Assembly: GCA_022605955.1 (NCBI GenBank)
Contig: JAKCOZ010000015.1
Coordinates: forward strand, 8,623,287-8,687,286
Origin: Rallus limicola
Taxonomy: Eukaryota > Chordata > Aves > Gruiformes > Rallidae
Length of the DNA stretch: 64,000 bases
Direction of reading: 5' to 3'
The notes below the pieces were generated by a model, which saw nothing but the letters and a program-made list of their open reading frames with translations, ran no database searches and was not told the origin of the DNA. Positions 51,001-63,214 of the stretch are shown piece after piece (position 1 is the stretch's first letter; each line of letters starts with the position of its first letter). A program made the translations under genes and the position numbers.

Positions 51001-54000
51001 TAACTAGGAAATATCAAGGTCCTATTGGTTCAGACAATATTTATCTTACATGTTTTTTGTGAGACTTTTGTCTTGGATTTTTTTAGATTTTCAAAAAACA
51101 ATCTCTTTAGGGGAACATAGATGTGATGGAAGTCATTTGAGAAGCTGAATCGAATACCATGGAGCATACCAAAAGAGAGGGAATGAATACTAAAAACACT
51201 TCTACTCTAAATCCGTAAGATTGCTTTCCTCCTGTGACAGAAACAAACTTACCTAAGTCCAAAATACAAATGCAAAACAGGTGTCATTGTCACTTGTGGG
51301 GATCTTTCCCCAGTGGATTACAGATGACTGGCAAAACCCCTGCCTATCTTCTAACTGGTACCAGTTTTGGAAACTGGTGAGTTCAGGTTGGACAAAAAAA
51401 GAAATCAGACTACTCTTTTTTTTGTCAGGCTTCCAGGCAATTCCTTTGGCTACTTCAGCAGTCACTGGTGTTTGATAGATAGTCTGTTGAGCAAACAGGC
51501 GCATACATTTTGTCACAAGTATCGATTTAATGCTGTAATAACAGCAGCAGTTCTTACTATAACAAAAAACTGCATTTAGCAAAGATACTTTATTATGTTC
51601 CCATGTTCCCATTTTCAGTGCAGTTTCCTTCCTGTTGAATCACCAGGTGGGTCTTAGACATGATTCATGAAACTCGGCATCTCAGGGCATTCTGCTCTGT
51701 GCTGCTTTTGTTTATTTTCAATAAAGGTAATGAATACAGTCTTTCTTTGCTTCAAGGGGACTCAGCTCTTCTGGGTGTGCAGTTGAAATGCCTGGTGAAG
51801 CAAAGCATCAGCAAAGTCTGTACCAACACTGTGGTCAGCGAGACACCATATCTGGCACCTTGCAGTCCTGGTGTGAAGGCTTGATCTTCTAGAAACAAAA
51901 ATGTGCCAGCTTCTGATGTAGCATCTTAGCTTTTTCTTTGCAAGCTGCAACACTCTGGGCAAGCAAACAGCCCCTGCAGCTGTGCGGAGACATGGAGCAG
52001 CACTGTCTGTGGGGACAGCACTGTGTGACAGTGAAAACCAGCTCTTCCACCAGGTGTTCTTCCAGTCACATACCCAGCAAAAGCAGGAGGCTTTCACTCC
52101 CCTCCTGTTGATAACCATGCATAGACAAGCTCAGTATGTTGTTGTCCTCAGAGGTTGATGGTTTGTGGGTGATGGGAGACCTGAGAGCAGGCTGTTAAGT
52201 GGCAGGGAAAGGAAGATACAGCAGTTTTGGCTACACCTTGATTCTTGCGCACACACACACACGTGTGAACACATACGCTATTTTTCATCAGGCTCATTCA
52301 GTGACACCAACTGAAAGGATTAGCTTCTCTGTAGCAGGTAATTTGAATATTAAAACTGTGCAGTGAGATGTTTTGATTACATTGAGACCAATGGAGGTCC
52401 CATGAAATACACACCATTCTCTTGTCAAGTGACACCTGCAGAAGAGTCTTCCTTCACATGCGTCCTGAAGATGTTCAGAAGTTTCCCTCTCTGCAGTGCT
52501 GCAGATGATAACAGCGCAGTGCAGTGTTGCTTGGCACTGCGGGGTACTCATGCTGCTACGTGCTTGGAAGCTCCCTGGAACTGTAAAGCCACAAAACAAA
52601 GTTCCCATATAATTTGTGTTGCACATGACTGTCATTACCCTGAGGTTATAGCTCTCCTTTCATTGCCTGTCTATATATTGCTGTGTAACACGTAGTCTGG
52701 TCATAAAAACTAGTGCCATGGTACTGACTGCATTTGTCTCAATACTTTTGGCAGTTGCTTTCAACTTGTTTCCAGAAGGCACCACTAATTTGCTTCGTTT
52801 TGTTTATGGTTTTCCAGCATGAGTCCAGAGACTCCATTTCTCAATCAAGAAATGGGAAGTGATTGTTTCTGGGGCTTTCATGATTCAGGTCCTTTTTCCT
52901 GGCAGAAGACGAGATCACAGACTAAGAAAAAGCTGCGTACAGTAGAATCAGTGTTTCAGTTCTGCATATGCCTAGTTCTGATTCTGAGCTGAAAGTCTCC
53001 ACTTAGAGTAAAATTGCCTTTTTTTTTTTTTTTAAATCTCAACATAGTCAATATCTGACTTGTCACTCCAGCAATAAGTTTTGCCTTCATTTGCCTTAGC
53101 ACTACCCCAGTTTGAAAAGTCCCCTTGGTTTACTGGAGTTTGAAAGTGACTCAGACCCTTTGCTTCCACCTCAGCTCAAACCCCACAGCCTGCAATTTCC
53201 ACCTGCAACATACCCATGCAGACAATTAGTAAGCAGCAAAGTCCACAAAGTGCAGCAGTACATTTCCCCAGGACACAGCAAATACCATGGCCTGTGGTTT
53301 ATGTAGAATCTATCTGACGTCATGATGTAACGGAAAGGAAGTTGTAGCCCAGACTATATACTCGTTTGCACAGTTAAAAGCCATATCAAACGTGACCACA
53401 TTCGTCATCGAGTGAAAACAAAGCAGCCAGTTGTCCTGTTTTCACTGCAGTCCCCTTCCCTTGGGATTAAGAACTGAGTCACAGCTACCCGTGTAGTTTT
53501 TGCCTGTTACACACTGCAGCCTCATAGACCCTGTAAATATTTCAGTATTTTTGGCAGAAAGGAGTTAATTATCTACTAGGCACAGGAAGAAAACCTTCCT
53601 CTATTAGGAACTTGTGACAAAATAGATCACATCGCTACTGCTGTCTTATTGAGACAAGTTTCTTTTAAATTCATGCCCAGAAATTGAATTCTGCTATTAC
53701 AGGCATACTTCTCCAAGATAGCCAAGAAGTAAATGTGGGTGTTTGGCTTTTTACTGTACAATAAGCAGCGAAAAACGCTGGTCTGGATTTTTCACTGAGT
53801 ACCACCAGCTTGTATTTGTTACTGCTTTCCGTGTGAAATGAACATCCACTCCTGGGTTAGTGCTTCTGGTGGATGGTAGACAAGAATGACAGTATTTTTT
53901 CTGAAGCATTCAGATGCCTCTGTGGTTGCATGGGGTGGGGAGAGGAGAGTCACCTTGGGGAGAGAAAAGGCAACAAGTGTGGGACAGATTCCCCACCCAA

Positions 54001-57000
54001 ATCGCATTTTTAGGTTGTGGGATATAGGCAACGCCAAATCAGTATTGAGTCAGCATCTATCTCGGAGCTGTTTTCTTCTCAGGACCTGGGTCTCAGTAAT
54101 TAAGTTGTCTGTGTAAAGCTGTGATTCCACAGCTTCTTTCACTTTGCAGAAAAAAAAAACACCCAAAAGAACCTGCTGCTGCCCCGTAACATTTTGCTCT
54201 CAGTAAAATTTTGAGGCTGTGGTTGATTACAAGGTGGCTGGTGAAAGTAGGTCAAGTTTGGTATTTGAATGTGCTGGAAAAAACTTGCAGTTTCTGCAGT
54301 ATGCATCAATACCTGTCCTGTTTAAAAGGACACTTTTAATGTCTGGACAGTGGCAAACCTGGCTTTGGAGTTGGAAATTTGATAATTATTAGAGCTGCTG
54401 AAGAAAGTAATGAGAGGGCGGTTTCTGCATTTGAACTAACCTTCAAAGAGAGACTTCCCTCACAGGATATTCTGGCAAGCAAGAACACATCTGTGCAGTA
54501 AAATGGTCTCTAAGAAACAGGTTTAAGTAAGTCAGCTAGAAGCAGCTTACTGCTAATATATTTGTATAGTATTTTTGAAAGTAAAGCCTGGAAGACGAGC
54601 AAGAATGAAGTTCCAAACCTGTTCAGGGACTGCAGGAAAGTCTTTCTTCAGCGCAGAGTTGGACATCAGAGCCTAAGCTAGTTACCCTAAGCTGCATCTA
54701 ATTGGTGGAGAAATAGGCACCCCAGGAGATGAGCTGTTAAATTCCAAGTTGGGTCATGTGAAGCATCCTCAGGAAACACTAATCTTATTCATCCCGCAGG
54801 GTAAACGAACTCTGGGTTTGCCCTGCCGCTGGTTTTTATTTTCCTGTTTGGTTGGAGGGGAATTAAAAAAACCCACCCAAGTCCTGATGAGAAGATGGAA
54901 AGAAAAGTTTCCCTTGTAACTGGGCAGTGCTTGGTGAGAACATATCATACGATATTTAAATGGGAAAACAGTTTGCTGTCTGTGGATGGACCTGGACGGA
55001 GTAAGAGGCAGGAGGGAAAGAGGTCAAGGAGAGCTCATGCAGTGGCAAACTTCCACATAAACCCTCAATTACTCATGAGTTATTAAGGAGCTAGATGTGG
55101 ATTTGTGATGGCAGAGGGTGAATTTGATAAATATTTGAATTTTAAAGTAAGCCTTTAGGAGTAAATTAGTTACAGCAATTTATTGTTTGCTTGATGCATT
55201 TACAGTCAGTTTTCCCTCTCAACTTGTCTCTCTAAACTTTCCACTTTTTTCAATTTTTCCTTTTCTTAGGCTAGAAACATACTGACAGCTTAGAATCATC
55301 CCAGAAGCTAGAAGAAGTGTTTCTGCCAAAGTCCGGAGTAGACAGTATTTACTCCTCCCTTGTCAGATGGGTGACAGCAGGAAGGGTGCACTGGTGGTCT
55401 CCATGCCACTCTTAATCAGCATGATTACAGAAATCAGTCTGTGGGCCAAGTCATGTCTCACTCACTATACCAAGTTAAAGAGATGTGAATAACCTTCTTC
55501 CTCTCTCCCAATTTCAGCGCAGAACAGTGCAGTGGTTTCAGAGGAATGGACCTATAAATATCAATCACTATGCAAACAAGAAGAGCGCAGCAGAGAGCAT
55601 GTTGGACATTGCCCTGCTGATGGCCAATGCATCCCAGCTGAAAGCCGTGATGGAGCAAGGACCTTCTTTTTCCTTCTACATCCCACTTATCATTCTTATC
55701 AGCCTGTCGCTCACACTGCAAGTTATGGTGGGAGTGCTCCTGATATTCCTTGGTATGTAGCAACAGCAAGAACTGTTGACACATATTTTTCTTGTAGGAT
55801 GCAATCTATAAGATGGTATATAAGATGGTATGTAGACTCCACACTTATTTTTAAAAGCTGTTATATTTTAAAGTGTTTACCTCAGAATTGATTTTTTTTT
55901 TCTCTTAAAGACAGAAGTACTGCAACTGAAGGGGTAAGGGCAGCTTTATGTAGAATATTCAGTTTTGACCAACTTCCTCATATGTGATTTCCCAGAGCAT
56001 GAATATTTTTCTTTTCAAAAGGCCTGAGGAGGAAGGAAAATGATGAAATACTGTAAAAGAATCATTAATAGGCCAGTTAAGATTGTGCAGTGTGCCCAGT
56101 TTCATAACACGTTCTGGCAAGACTTGTTACTTAGTCTTATGACTGAAATGTATTTGTTCATATGTATCAGTCATAAGTAATATTATAAGAATATAATTGT
56201 GAACATACAACTCCAAAATGGAAATGAATGTCCATCTTCACATTGGTGTGGCATAATGACTTCAATTTGTTTGTGCTTCTGCAGTCAGATCAAAAAGGTT
56301 TGCTACCAAAGGCTTGACAATAATGAAAAAAACCCCTCTGTTTTAAATTTAGGAAATTATTCAGAGCATCCTAAATCTCTAGGTGGGGAATGATGGAAAT
56401 GTTCATTATCAAAACTCTATTAGGCTGAAATTAAAGCTGAAATGAAAAATGGGCTAATTGGAGCAAGATTTCACCATAGAATAATAAAACAGTATGGGTT
56501 GGAAGGGACCCCAGGGATCATAGAGTTCCAACCCCCCCTGCCACAGGCAGGGCCACCAACCTCCAGGCCTGGAGCTACCCAAGGTTGCCCAGGGCCCCAT
56601 CCAACCTGGCCTTGAACACCCCCAGGGATGGGGCATCCACCCCCTCTCTGGCAGCCTGTTCCAGCACCTCACTACTCTGTCTGGAAAGAACTTCCCCCTA
56701 ATATAAAATCTAAACCTTCCCTCCTTTAGCTACAATCCATCCCCCTTGTCCTGCCATTACCCTTTTACAAAGTTGATTCCCCTCCCTTTTCTCTGCTCCC
56801 CTCAGGGACTGGAAGGCTGCAATGAGGTCCCCCCGCAGCCTTCTCTTCTCCAGGCTGAACAAGCCCAGCTCCCTCAGCCTCTCTTTGTAGAGGAGGTGCT
56901 CCAGCCCTCTGATCATCTTCATGGCCCTTCTCTGAATCCTCTCCAACAGTTCTACATCTTTCTTGTATTGGGGAGACAGGGGGAGAATTAGTTCCCTGCT

Positions 57001-60000
57001 CCCTGCCTTCCCCTTCTCTGTCTTGTTGAATTACAGACCTTCACATCCCTAGAAGTTCATTGCAGCATCTTTGCTGCTCTCAAAACCAGGGGGCTGTTGA
57101 AACTGTTCAGTATTGGTAGGTACAGCACTGTGAGGCACAAGAACTGGTTCTTATCACTAAAAATCAGGTATTTTAAGTTAGTATTGCAGGATAAGTAACA
57201 CATGTCTTACACCCTCATGCTCTTTCTAAAACAATGTCATCACTAAGGAGCATGAACTACCCAAAAAAGCCCAACTAGAACTCCACAGAGAGTGGACACA
57301 GCACTCACCTGGAAATCTTTGTTGTACATTTTGACCCGAAGCAGGTTTTCAATACTTCTCTTTGCATTCTTAACCTCCTGTGATATTTCCCCCCATGCTT
57401 TTGGAAGCCAAAATGCAAAAAAGAATCCAGTGAGACTTTGCAAAGCTGCTGAAAACTTGTGACATTGATTAGCAGCACCCAAAAGCCGAGAGCTTGACTT
57501 TGGAAAGTCAATCAAAGGTACCAGTGGAAATCAGAGGTTTCAGCATCAGTTGAGCCCCATTATTCACTGAAATAAATGATAACTTCACAACTAGGAAGCA
57601 GCTATGGATCACTATTTTTCCTAATAATTTATTTTCATAACTTTTTTCAAATCTTTCCCTTTCAATCAGAGGGGACTACATGGCAGATCTTAAGTGTACC
57701 ATAAATGAAAAGCCTTGAAGGTGATAGCCAGAGTTCACACATGGCATTTGCTTAAGTTATAGGTGTCACCTTTGGCATCTCTGTTAATCTTTCACTGTTC
57801 CAGGTTTTAGCACAACTGAAAAAACAGCTTTCTGGTCAAAGAGGAAGTTCCTAGGATACCACGTTACATAAGGCTTGTAATAGTGATACGTAGCTTTTCT
57901 CTTTCCTACAACAGAGAGGAAATAACACCTGCCTGTGTTTGGTAGAGTAGGTACACGACCAAAATCCAAGTCCTGGCTCCGAGAAGATTCCAGAAAGGGA
58001 CTGGCAACATCAACCTGGTGATACTGGGGGATGTGGGAAGAGAGTCATGGAAAAATCTTGCATGTTTTTTGGTTGAAGGCATCTCTCTGGTGCTTGTTTC
58101 AGTTAAGCAGTTTGAGGCTGTAAACAAGTTCCCTTATTTTTCTGCTGGGCAGCAGTTTCTAAGTACGTGCTGAGATGTGGCTTTGTAATGTTTGTTTCTG
58201 CCAGACATTGCCAAAGTGGCTTCCATCTCCCAGCAGCCCCAGCTCCAAAGTGGGGCTGAGGTAGAGAGTTCACAGACCACTTAGCAAGCAGTGAGATTCA
58301 TCAGGAGTCCAGCCTGTGCTCCACAGGCAGCAGTGGCTGTAGGCCGAGTGTACAAAGCCCTCAGCTTACAGCAGTTTGCTCTTGGAGCGATGCCTTTGTG
58401 CTGAGAAAAAAAGTACTGAAGATAGGAAATAGCCTATGAATGTACAAAGTTACAGGTATCACAGCAAGAACTTGGTTTTCACAGTGTGTATTTAGTAGTT
58501 TGCCTTTCTGTCCAGCCACAAAATTCTGCTTCTTACAAGCTCTCACAAGTCCAAACAGAAGTCTGTACAATCATCCAGTTTCTTTCCTTGAGACTGAGGT
58601 TTATCCCGGGAGCTACCAGTTCTCACAGTTCTCTACTAGGGATTAAAAGCTTTTCCTCCTTCAAAAGAGCCTTTCACAAAAACATTTTGGGCAAACTTGG
58701 TCTTGAAAGTGATTTGGTAATCTTAACTTTTTGAAAGAAAAGCCAAGAATGTCTTGAAATAGTTTAAGTGGCATAAAATCATAGTAATCTAATCCCACTA
58801 TAATAAAATACTTGAAGAATAACTGTTCCTCAGAACATTTGCACAAACTCCCTCATCTTAAGTATTATAATCACAAAGATAGGATTACTGCAATTCTGCT
58901 GCAAAATTTAGAGCACTGCCTAAACAGACAAGCAGTACTTGTCTTCCCTGACCCTTATTGGGACAAAGGGACAGCTCTGAGTGTCAGTTCTCCTTTGAGT
59001 GTGATTTCTTGTAACTCACAAAACACATTAGTTCACTGTTGCCTTTTCTTTTTTGAAACAACCATCTGAAATGCTTTTCTTCCATATTTCAGGATTAATT
59101 ATCCCATTTAATTTATTCTGCTTCATTCACATGACAGTAACAGAGTCCTGCTAGGTACTGTTGGGCTGCAAGCGTCCACATAGCTCCAGTAACTTTACAG
59201 ACATTTATAAACTCATTTTCAGGGTTAAGTACTGCTGAGTTTAAAGTCTTTCCTGCTGTCACAGGTGGGCAGTAGCTTAATCTTCTCAGACTGTTCCCCC
59301 ATGCTGTTCTCTGGTACCTTGATTGGCCCATGATGTTATACTGCCTTAGCAAACAGGACTTGAATGGTGCCTGTAATTCCTTGAAACCAAAACAGCATTA
59401 GGCTTCCTAATGAGGGACACCAAATGAACCTGGCTGTTAGTACTGCAGCATCACGAGTGTGTTTGCAAACACTTCTACCCAGCTGCTTCAACCAGCAGGT
59501 GAGCCCTGGCTCTGTGGTTAGGGTCTGCAGTGTTGACAGGGTCATTGCATTAAGAGCAAATAGCAAGGTTTATTTCGTGCAGTGGAATCATAAGCTACAC
59601 TCCTGTGTATGTGCCTCTCAAAAGGAGCTCAGAGGTTTACTTAGTGTAGAACCTTGGCAGGTATAAACTTTCTCCTACATGTCCTGTACATGCACACAGA
59701 AGCTCCAGTCATCTAAGCAGTTATGGAGTCTTAATAGACAAAAACCATTCCCAAGACATGCTCCAGAACTGATTGGCAGTCATTCCACCAGCATCCAGGA
59801 AGTATAGAGAGGATCAGAGTTGCAGAGCCCTTACTGCAGGAGAGCACAGAGAGAGGAAAATTCATGGTTTGCCACATGATGCCAGGCAAGTGCCCCCAGA
59901 CCTCTGCTGTGTGTGCAAGCACATGCTTGACTCTATCATCAAGTCTATTATCAAGCCATTTGTATGTTTTCACAAGGCCTGGAACCAAAGCATAAACCAA

Positions 60001-60832
60001 ATTAATACAGTCATCTCCCCTGTGTGTGCCTCCCTCGCTCCCATTAGCAGTTCAGCCAGAGAACAACTGTAAGAAACAAGTTGTTTATACAGCTGATGCT
60101 CCCTGTAAGGAGTGCAGCTACACTGCTTTAAAATCTGGTTAGCAGATATGATACCCTTGCTTTCTAAAAACAGAATCACTGCAAAGGAGGGAGTGCAGCT
60201 GGGGACAGGCACCAGTAATAAAGAAAAACCCAGAACTGGTAAAGAGGTTGGGCTGCCTGTGAAGAATGTGTAGCATTTTAACTGCAGGAAATTTGACTTC
60301 ATTCCATCCTTTCGGGGCTTCAAGCTTCATGTATTCGGGACTAAAATAACTTTTAAATGCTTAAAGTCTGCCACAAAAGTAGATTTCAAGAGCTCAAGAA
60401 CTCAGAAGATTTCTACTAATGTTTGTTTAACCATTGCTTCCCATGTGCATCCACAGAGATTAGACACTAATTACTGGAAGCTAATAGACTCCTTGTGATT
60501 ACAGATCTTCCCTTTGGCACTTCTGCTGACAGTGCAGAATCTTACTTCCCTTTTAAGCATGACTGATCCATATAGCTCAGTGCTATAGAAATTCTTGAAC
60601 TTCATGAATAGTGAAGACTTTGATTTTGGATTTTTAAATATACATGTCATTAATTTTTTCCCCTTTTCTCTTTGAAGTAAAATACGACCTTAACAACCCT
60701 GCAAAACATGGAAAGCTGGATTTCCTCAACAACCTTGCAACTGGACTTGTATTCATTATAGTAGTTGTGAATATTTTTATCACTGCCTTTGGAGTACAGA
60801 AGCCAGTTGCTGACACAGCATCAAGACAGTAA
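48020..60832 (+). CDS. NINJ1: Ninjurin-1 (spliced: 48020-48091, 55518-55752, 60678-60832)
   Basis: The joined exons give 72+235+155=462 bases, 153 residues plus TAA (human protein 152). NINJ1 is a small plasma-membrane protein first described in homophilic cell adhesion and later shown to polymerise and rupture the membrane in lytic cell death. Visible parts: MDSGSE N-terminus and ELNG; residues 25-44 around GPININHYA; an amphipathic helix region at 45-71 with Lys45/Lys46 and Asp54 in [14 protein letters not shown]; an N-glycosylation sequon NAS at 61-63; transmembrane helix 1 at about 79-102; the short loop [10 protein letters not shown]; transmembrane helix 2 at about 119-141 ending [13 protein letters not shown]2 is excluded because it differs in the loop and C-terminus. 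Start at 48020 has G at -3 and G at +4. Odd feature: Met94 where mammals have Gly93. It is head-to-head with WNK2. Confidence 0.96.
52247..52262 (+). repeat. Short (CA)8 run in NINJ1 intron 1
   Basis: Eight CA units followed by CGTGTG. Confidence 0.85.
53315..53352 (+). promoter_or_regulatory. CRE / ATF-C/EBP-like / ETS motif cluster in NINJ1 intron 1
   Basis: A perfect palindromic CRE, TGACGTCA (53315-53322), is followed directly by ATGATGTAAC, which resembles a composite ATF-C/EBP element. AGGAAG, an ETS core, comes 12 bases later. It lies about 2.2 kb before exon 2. Function is inferred from motifs only. Confidence 0.35.
55518..55752 (+). CDS. NINJ1: NINJ1 coding exon 2
   Basis: Follows the acceptor AATTTCAG (ends 55517) and precedes the donor GTATGT (55753). 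Encodes residues 25-102 plus the first base of Val103: the short extracellular segment with QRNGPININ, the amphipathic helices ([20 protein letters not shown]) and the whole first transmembrane helix. At residues 91-99 it reads LQVMVGVLL, with Met where human NINJ1 has the first Gly of the GVG pair. Confidence 0.97.
55807..55830 (+). repeat. 12-bp perfect tandem duplication
   Basis: TATAAGATGGTA occurs twice in a row shortly after the exon 2 donor. Confidence 0.9.
56474..56985 (-). mobile_element. CR1 LINE 3' end in NINJ1 intron 2, antisense to the gene
   Basis: Minus frame 56946-56710 carries [20 protein letters not shown], then [19 protein letters not shown] and [19 protein letters not shown]. 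The 3' end lies at 56474 with a single CATAGAATAA-type unit, so the element is oriented opposite to NINJ1. It is highly similar to the plus-strand copy at 23.1-23.6 kb and only a little longer at its 5' side. Confidence 0.94.
60678..60832 (+). CDS. NINJ1: NINJ1 coding exon 3 with stop codon
   Basis: Starts after TTTGAAG with the last two bases of Val103. It encodes [18 protein letters not shown], the second transmembrane helix, ITAFGVQKP, and a short variable tail ending TASRQ, then TAA at 60830-60832. The exon probably continues to a GTGAGT donor at 60840, but a GTAAGT donor overlaps the stop itself at 60829. Confidence 0.96.
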
Positions 60833-60839
60833 GTACAAG

Positions 60840-63214
60840 GTGAGTGTGGTCTCTCTGTACCGTAAGGCAGTAGTGGGGCACAGAGTACAGGGCTGCACAC
60901 TGGGGCATAACTTCAGAAATAGCCACGAGCTTATCTGCAGCAGGCTAGCCTTCCCAAATAAATGAGTTTACTTCATACTGGAGCAAAAGCAGAAGCTGTG
61001 GGGAACTGCTAAGTTATTACAGTGTGTCTGTAAGTGTAGAGTTCAGAAGTTATGTCAGCATCTCCCTTTGGCAGGGCCCCTTGCATTGCCATGCATAGGA
61101 AGTGTAATGCTTGTCCTTCTGGCTTAGCCACTCCTTTTCCTCATTGCTGACTAAGCCAAGAAGGGAAACAACATTGCTTTCCTTCCTCCAAATGCCTCTC
61201 TTTTTTTCTGAGAAGGGTTTGCAGTACGCTGTATCCAGTTGGTTATGAACACTGAAGCCTTAATCCCCATCCAAGTAGTTAGGGCTGTGAAGCCCAACCT
61301 ATTACACATCATTGGAGCCCTGCAGTTCCTGTGTAGTAGTGTGGCTTCTCTGTCCTCCCAAGCTGCTGGGCTTTTGCTTTGTGGGACACTCAGCCAGCAG
61401 TGATGTGCACTGTCGCTTTCCTTGGCGCCTGCAGTCATTCAGAACAATGTTGTTTGCTCTACCTGCCTTCTAACGTTTGGTATTTACTTATGCAGAAGGA
61501 GGAATTGGGGGGATCAAAATGGGTGTCTCCCTGGCATCATAGCTAGGATGAACAATTTGGGAGGAGATAAACCTAAATTGTAGCCTTGTAGCCCAGGAAG
61601 TGCTGTGGTCTGACATTGGCCTGGAAAGCAGCACTAAGTCGTGTGTGCCAACATTCCTCTGGCTCTTCAGCTTCAGCTCTCAAGTCAGGTTTGAAGAAAG
61701 CCTGCTGAAGGGAGGGCTTGCCTTGCTGGCCAGCCACAGTGCCTGGCCACTATACAGACAGCCCATATGTGTGATGTGACCAGTTTGAGTTGGCTTCTGG
61801 ATGAAATCCTTTCTCCATGAAAAGGAGATACAAGGCCTTCAAGCCCCTAAATTTGAAGATGAGGTGACATAATGGAAATCTGTAACAAGAATGGAAAACA
61901 CACCAAATTTTATCAGGATAAATGGCATGGGGAGAAATCAGTGCAACAAATTACTGGGGAGATGAAGAATTAAATTAATTTATTTTGGGGTGCAGGTCTG
62001 CTTCAACCAAAACCTGTGAAATTGCAGTGAAACAAGGCCATTTTATTGGTCACATTTCCATCTCTCCCTGGCTTTTAGGAGCTGCTGCTTCTGCAATGTT
62101 TCCCCAGCATGACTGCTGCCTTTCACTGCAGAACTCAGTCCTGAAGTGCTTTGAAGAACCCTGCAGCTATTAGAGAGTTTGCAGGGCATCAGGTTTGTGT
62201 GTTACAACCCAGTTCAGCTTTGGACAGCACTGACATGCCAGGCTGACTTCTGAATGTAACTGTGTGTGTATCCCCTTGCAAAGTTCTCCCACCTGTCCAT
62301 GGACTTTGTCTACTTTCACCTTCCTTCACACAGTAGGTCTAGGTCTTACAGAAACATCAGTGAGCTGGTGCAATGTCTTACCGCTCAGCTGGCACCATCT
62401 GGCAAGAAGGGGCTCTTCACAGCAGTTGTTGGGCTTGCTCCTCTCCTGTTCCTTCTGCTTTCCATAAACTGCCCACCCAGAGGGTTTGGGGGCTTAATTG
62501 TGGAATCTGTAATTAGGAAGCTGGGTTTTAAATGAGAAACCAGTTCACATGTCACTTCTCTGAGATCATTGTGAAAGCATGAAACATGGTTCTGCCTAGC
62601 ACATGGCACTAGCTAATACAGGTGTGTATCAGACACATAGCTGTGCACAGCCAGGGGCTTTGTTCACATACATAAACATGTTGGTGTCATACATAAAAAT
62701 GGTTTGTATCTACTGCTGAAACTCTGTAATCAACCTCCAGTGCCTCTCTAAAGGAGAAACAGTAGCTGATTCACCTAACCCCAGATAAAGGCAAGACCAA
62801 AGGATGTTTAAAGCAAGTTTGCATCTGTACAAGGCCAGGAGCTGTCTGGTCCTGCCTTCGTGCTTCTCACACATGCAGTTAACTAATAAAATGGCCAAAT
62901 GGGGTGCCTGGGACCTGTGTCTTTTTCATCCAGATATGTTAAATGTGGAAATTCTTCACTGCTTTGGAACATGAATGTGTGGTGGTTGCTCTTTTTGTAC
63001 ATAGAGCCATTGCTAAAACTCCTGGTCACCTGGATGTAATGGGAAAACTAAGTCTGTCAGTCCATCAAAGCCCTAGGAGAAGTGAGTGGCCACTATTCTC
63101 TTGCTTCACCTTCATTGTTATGCACACTTTTCTAGTTCCCCCTTCCAGGCAAACCGGTCATTTGCTGTAATTCCTGTGCCACTAACATCTCAGTGACTTT
63201 GGTTTGTATTTCAG
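60840..63214 (+). other. Probable NINJ1 intron 3 (within the 3'UTR)
   Basis: Bounded by AAG|GTGAGT at 60839/60840 and a pyrimidine-containing TTTGTATTTCAG acceptor ending at 63214. No coding sequence was recognised inside. The split into a separate 3'UTR exon is inferred from these sites and from memory that mammalian NINJ1 has four exons. Confidence 0.6.

Larger units (their letters stand above)
48092..55517 (+). other. NINJ1 intron 1
   Basis: GTAAGG...TTTCAG intron. The start is CpG-island DNA, the rest AT-rich. It contains a short CA run at 52247-52262, a T15 run near 53019, and a motif cluster around 53315. No alternative coding exon was recognised. Confidence 0.85.
55753..60677 (+). other. 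NINJ1 intron 2
   Basis: A 4925-base phase-1 intron, GTATGT...TTTGAAG. It contains a perfect 12-base tandem duplication (55807-55830) and one inverted CR1 copy at 56.5-56.96 kb. No other exon was recognised. Confidence 0.9.

Noticed and set aside
48020..60832. NINJ2 rather than NINJ1
   Set aside because: The loop [10 protein letters not shown] and the GVQKP tail are NINJ1-type; as I recall, NINJ2 has a different loop and a longer, different C-terminus. The linkage to WNK2 also fits NINJ1.
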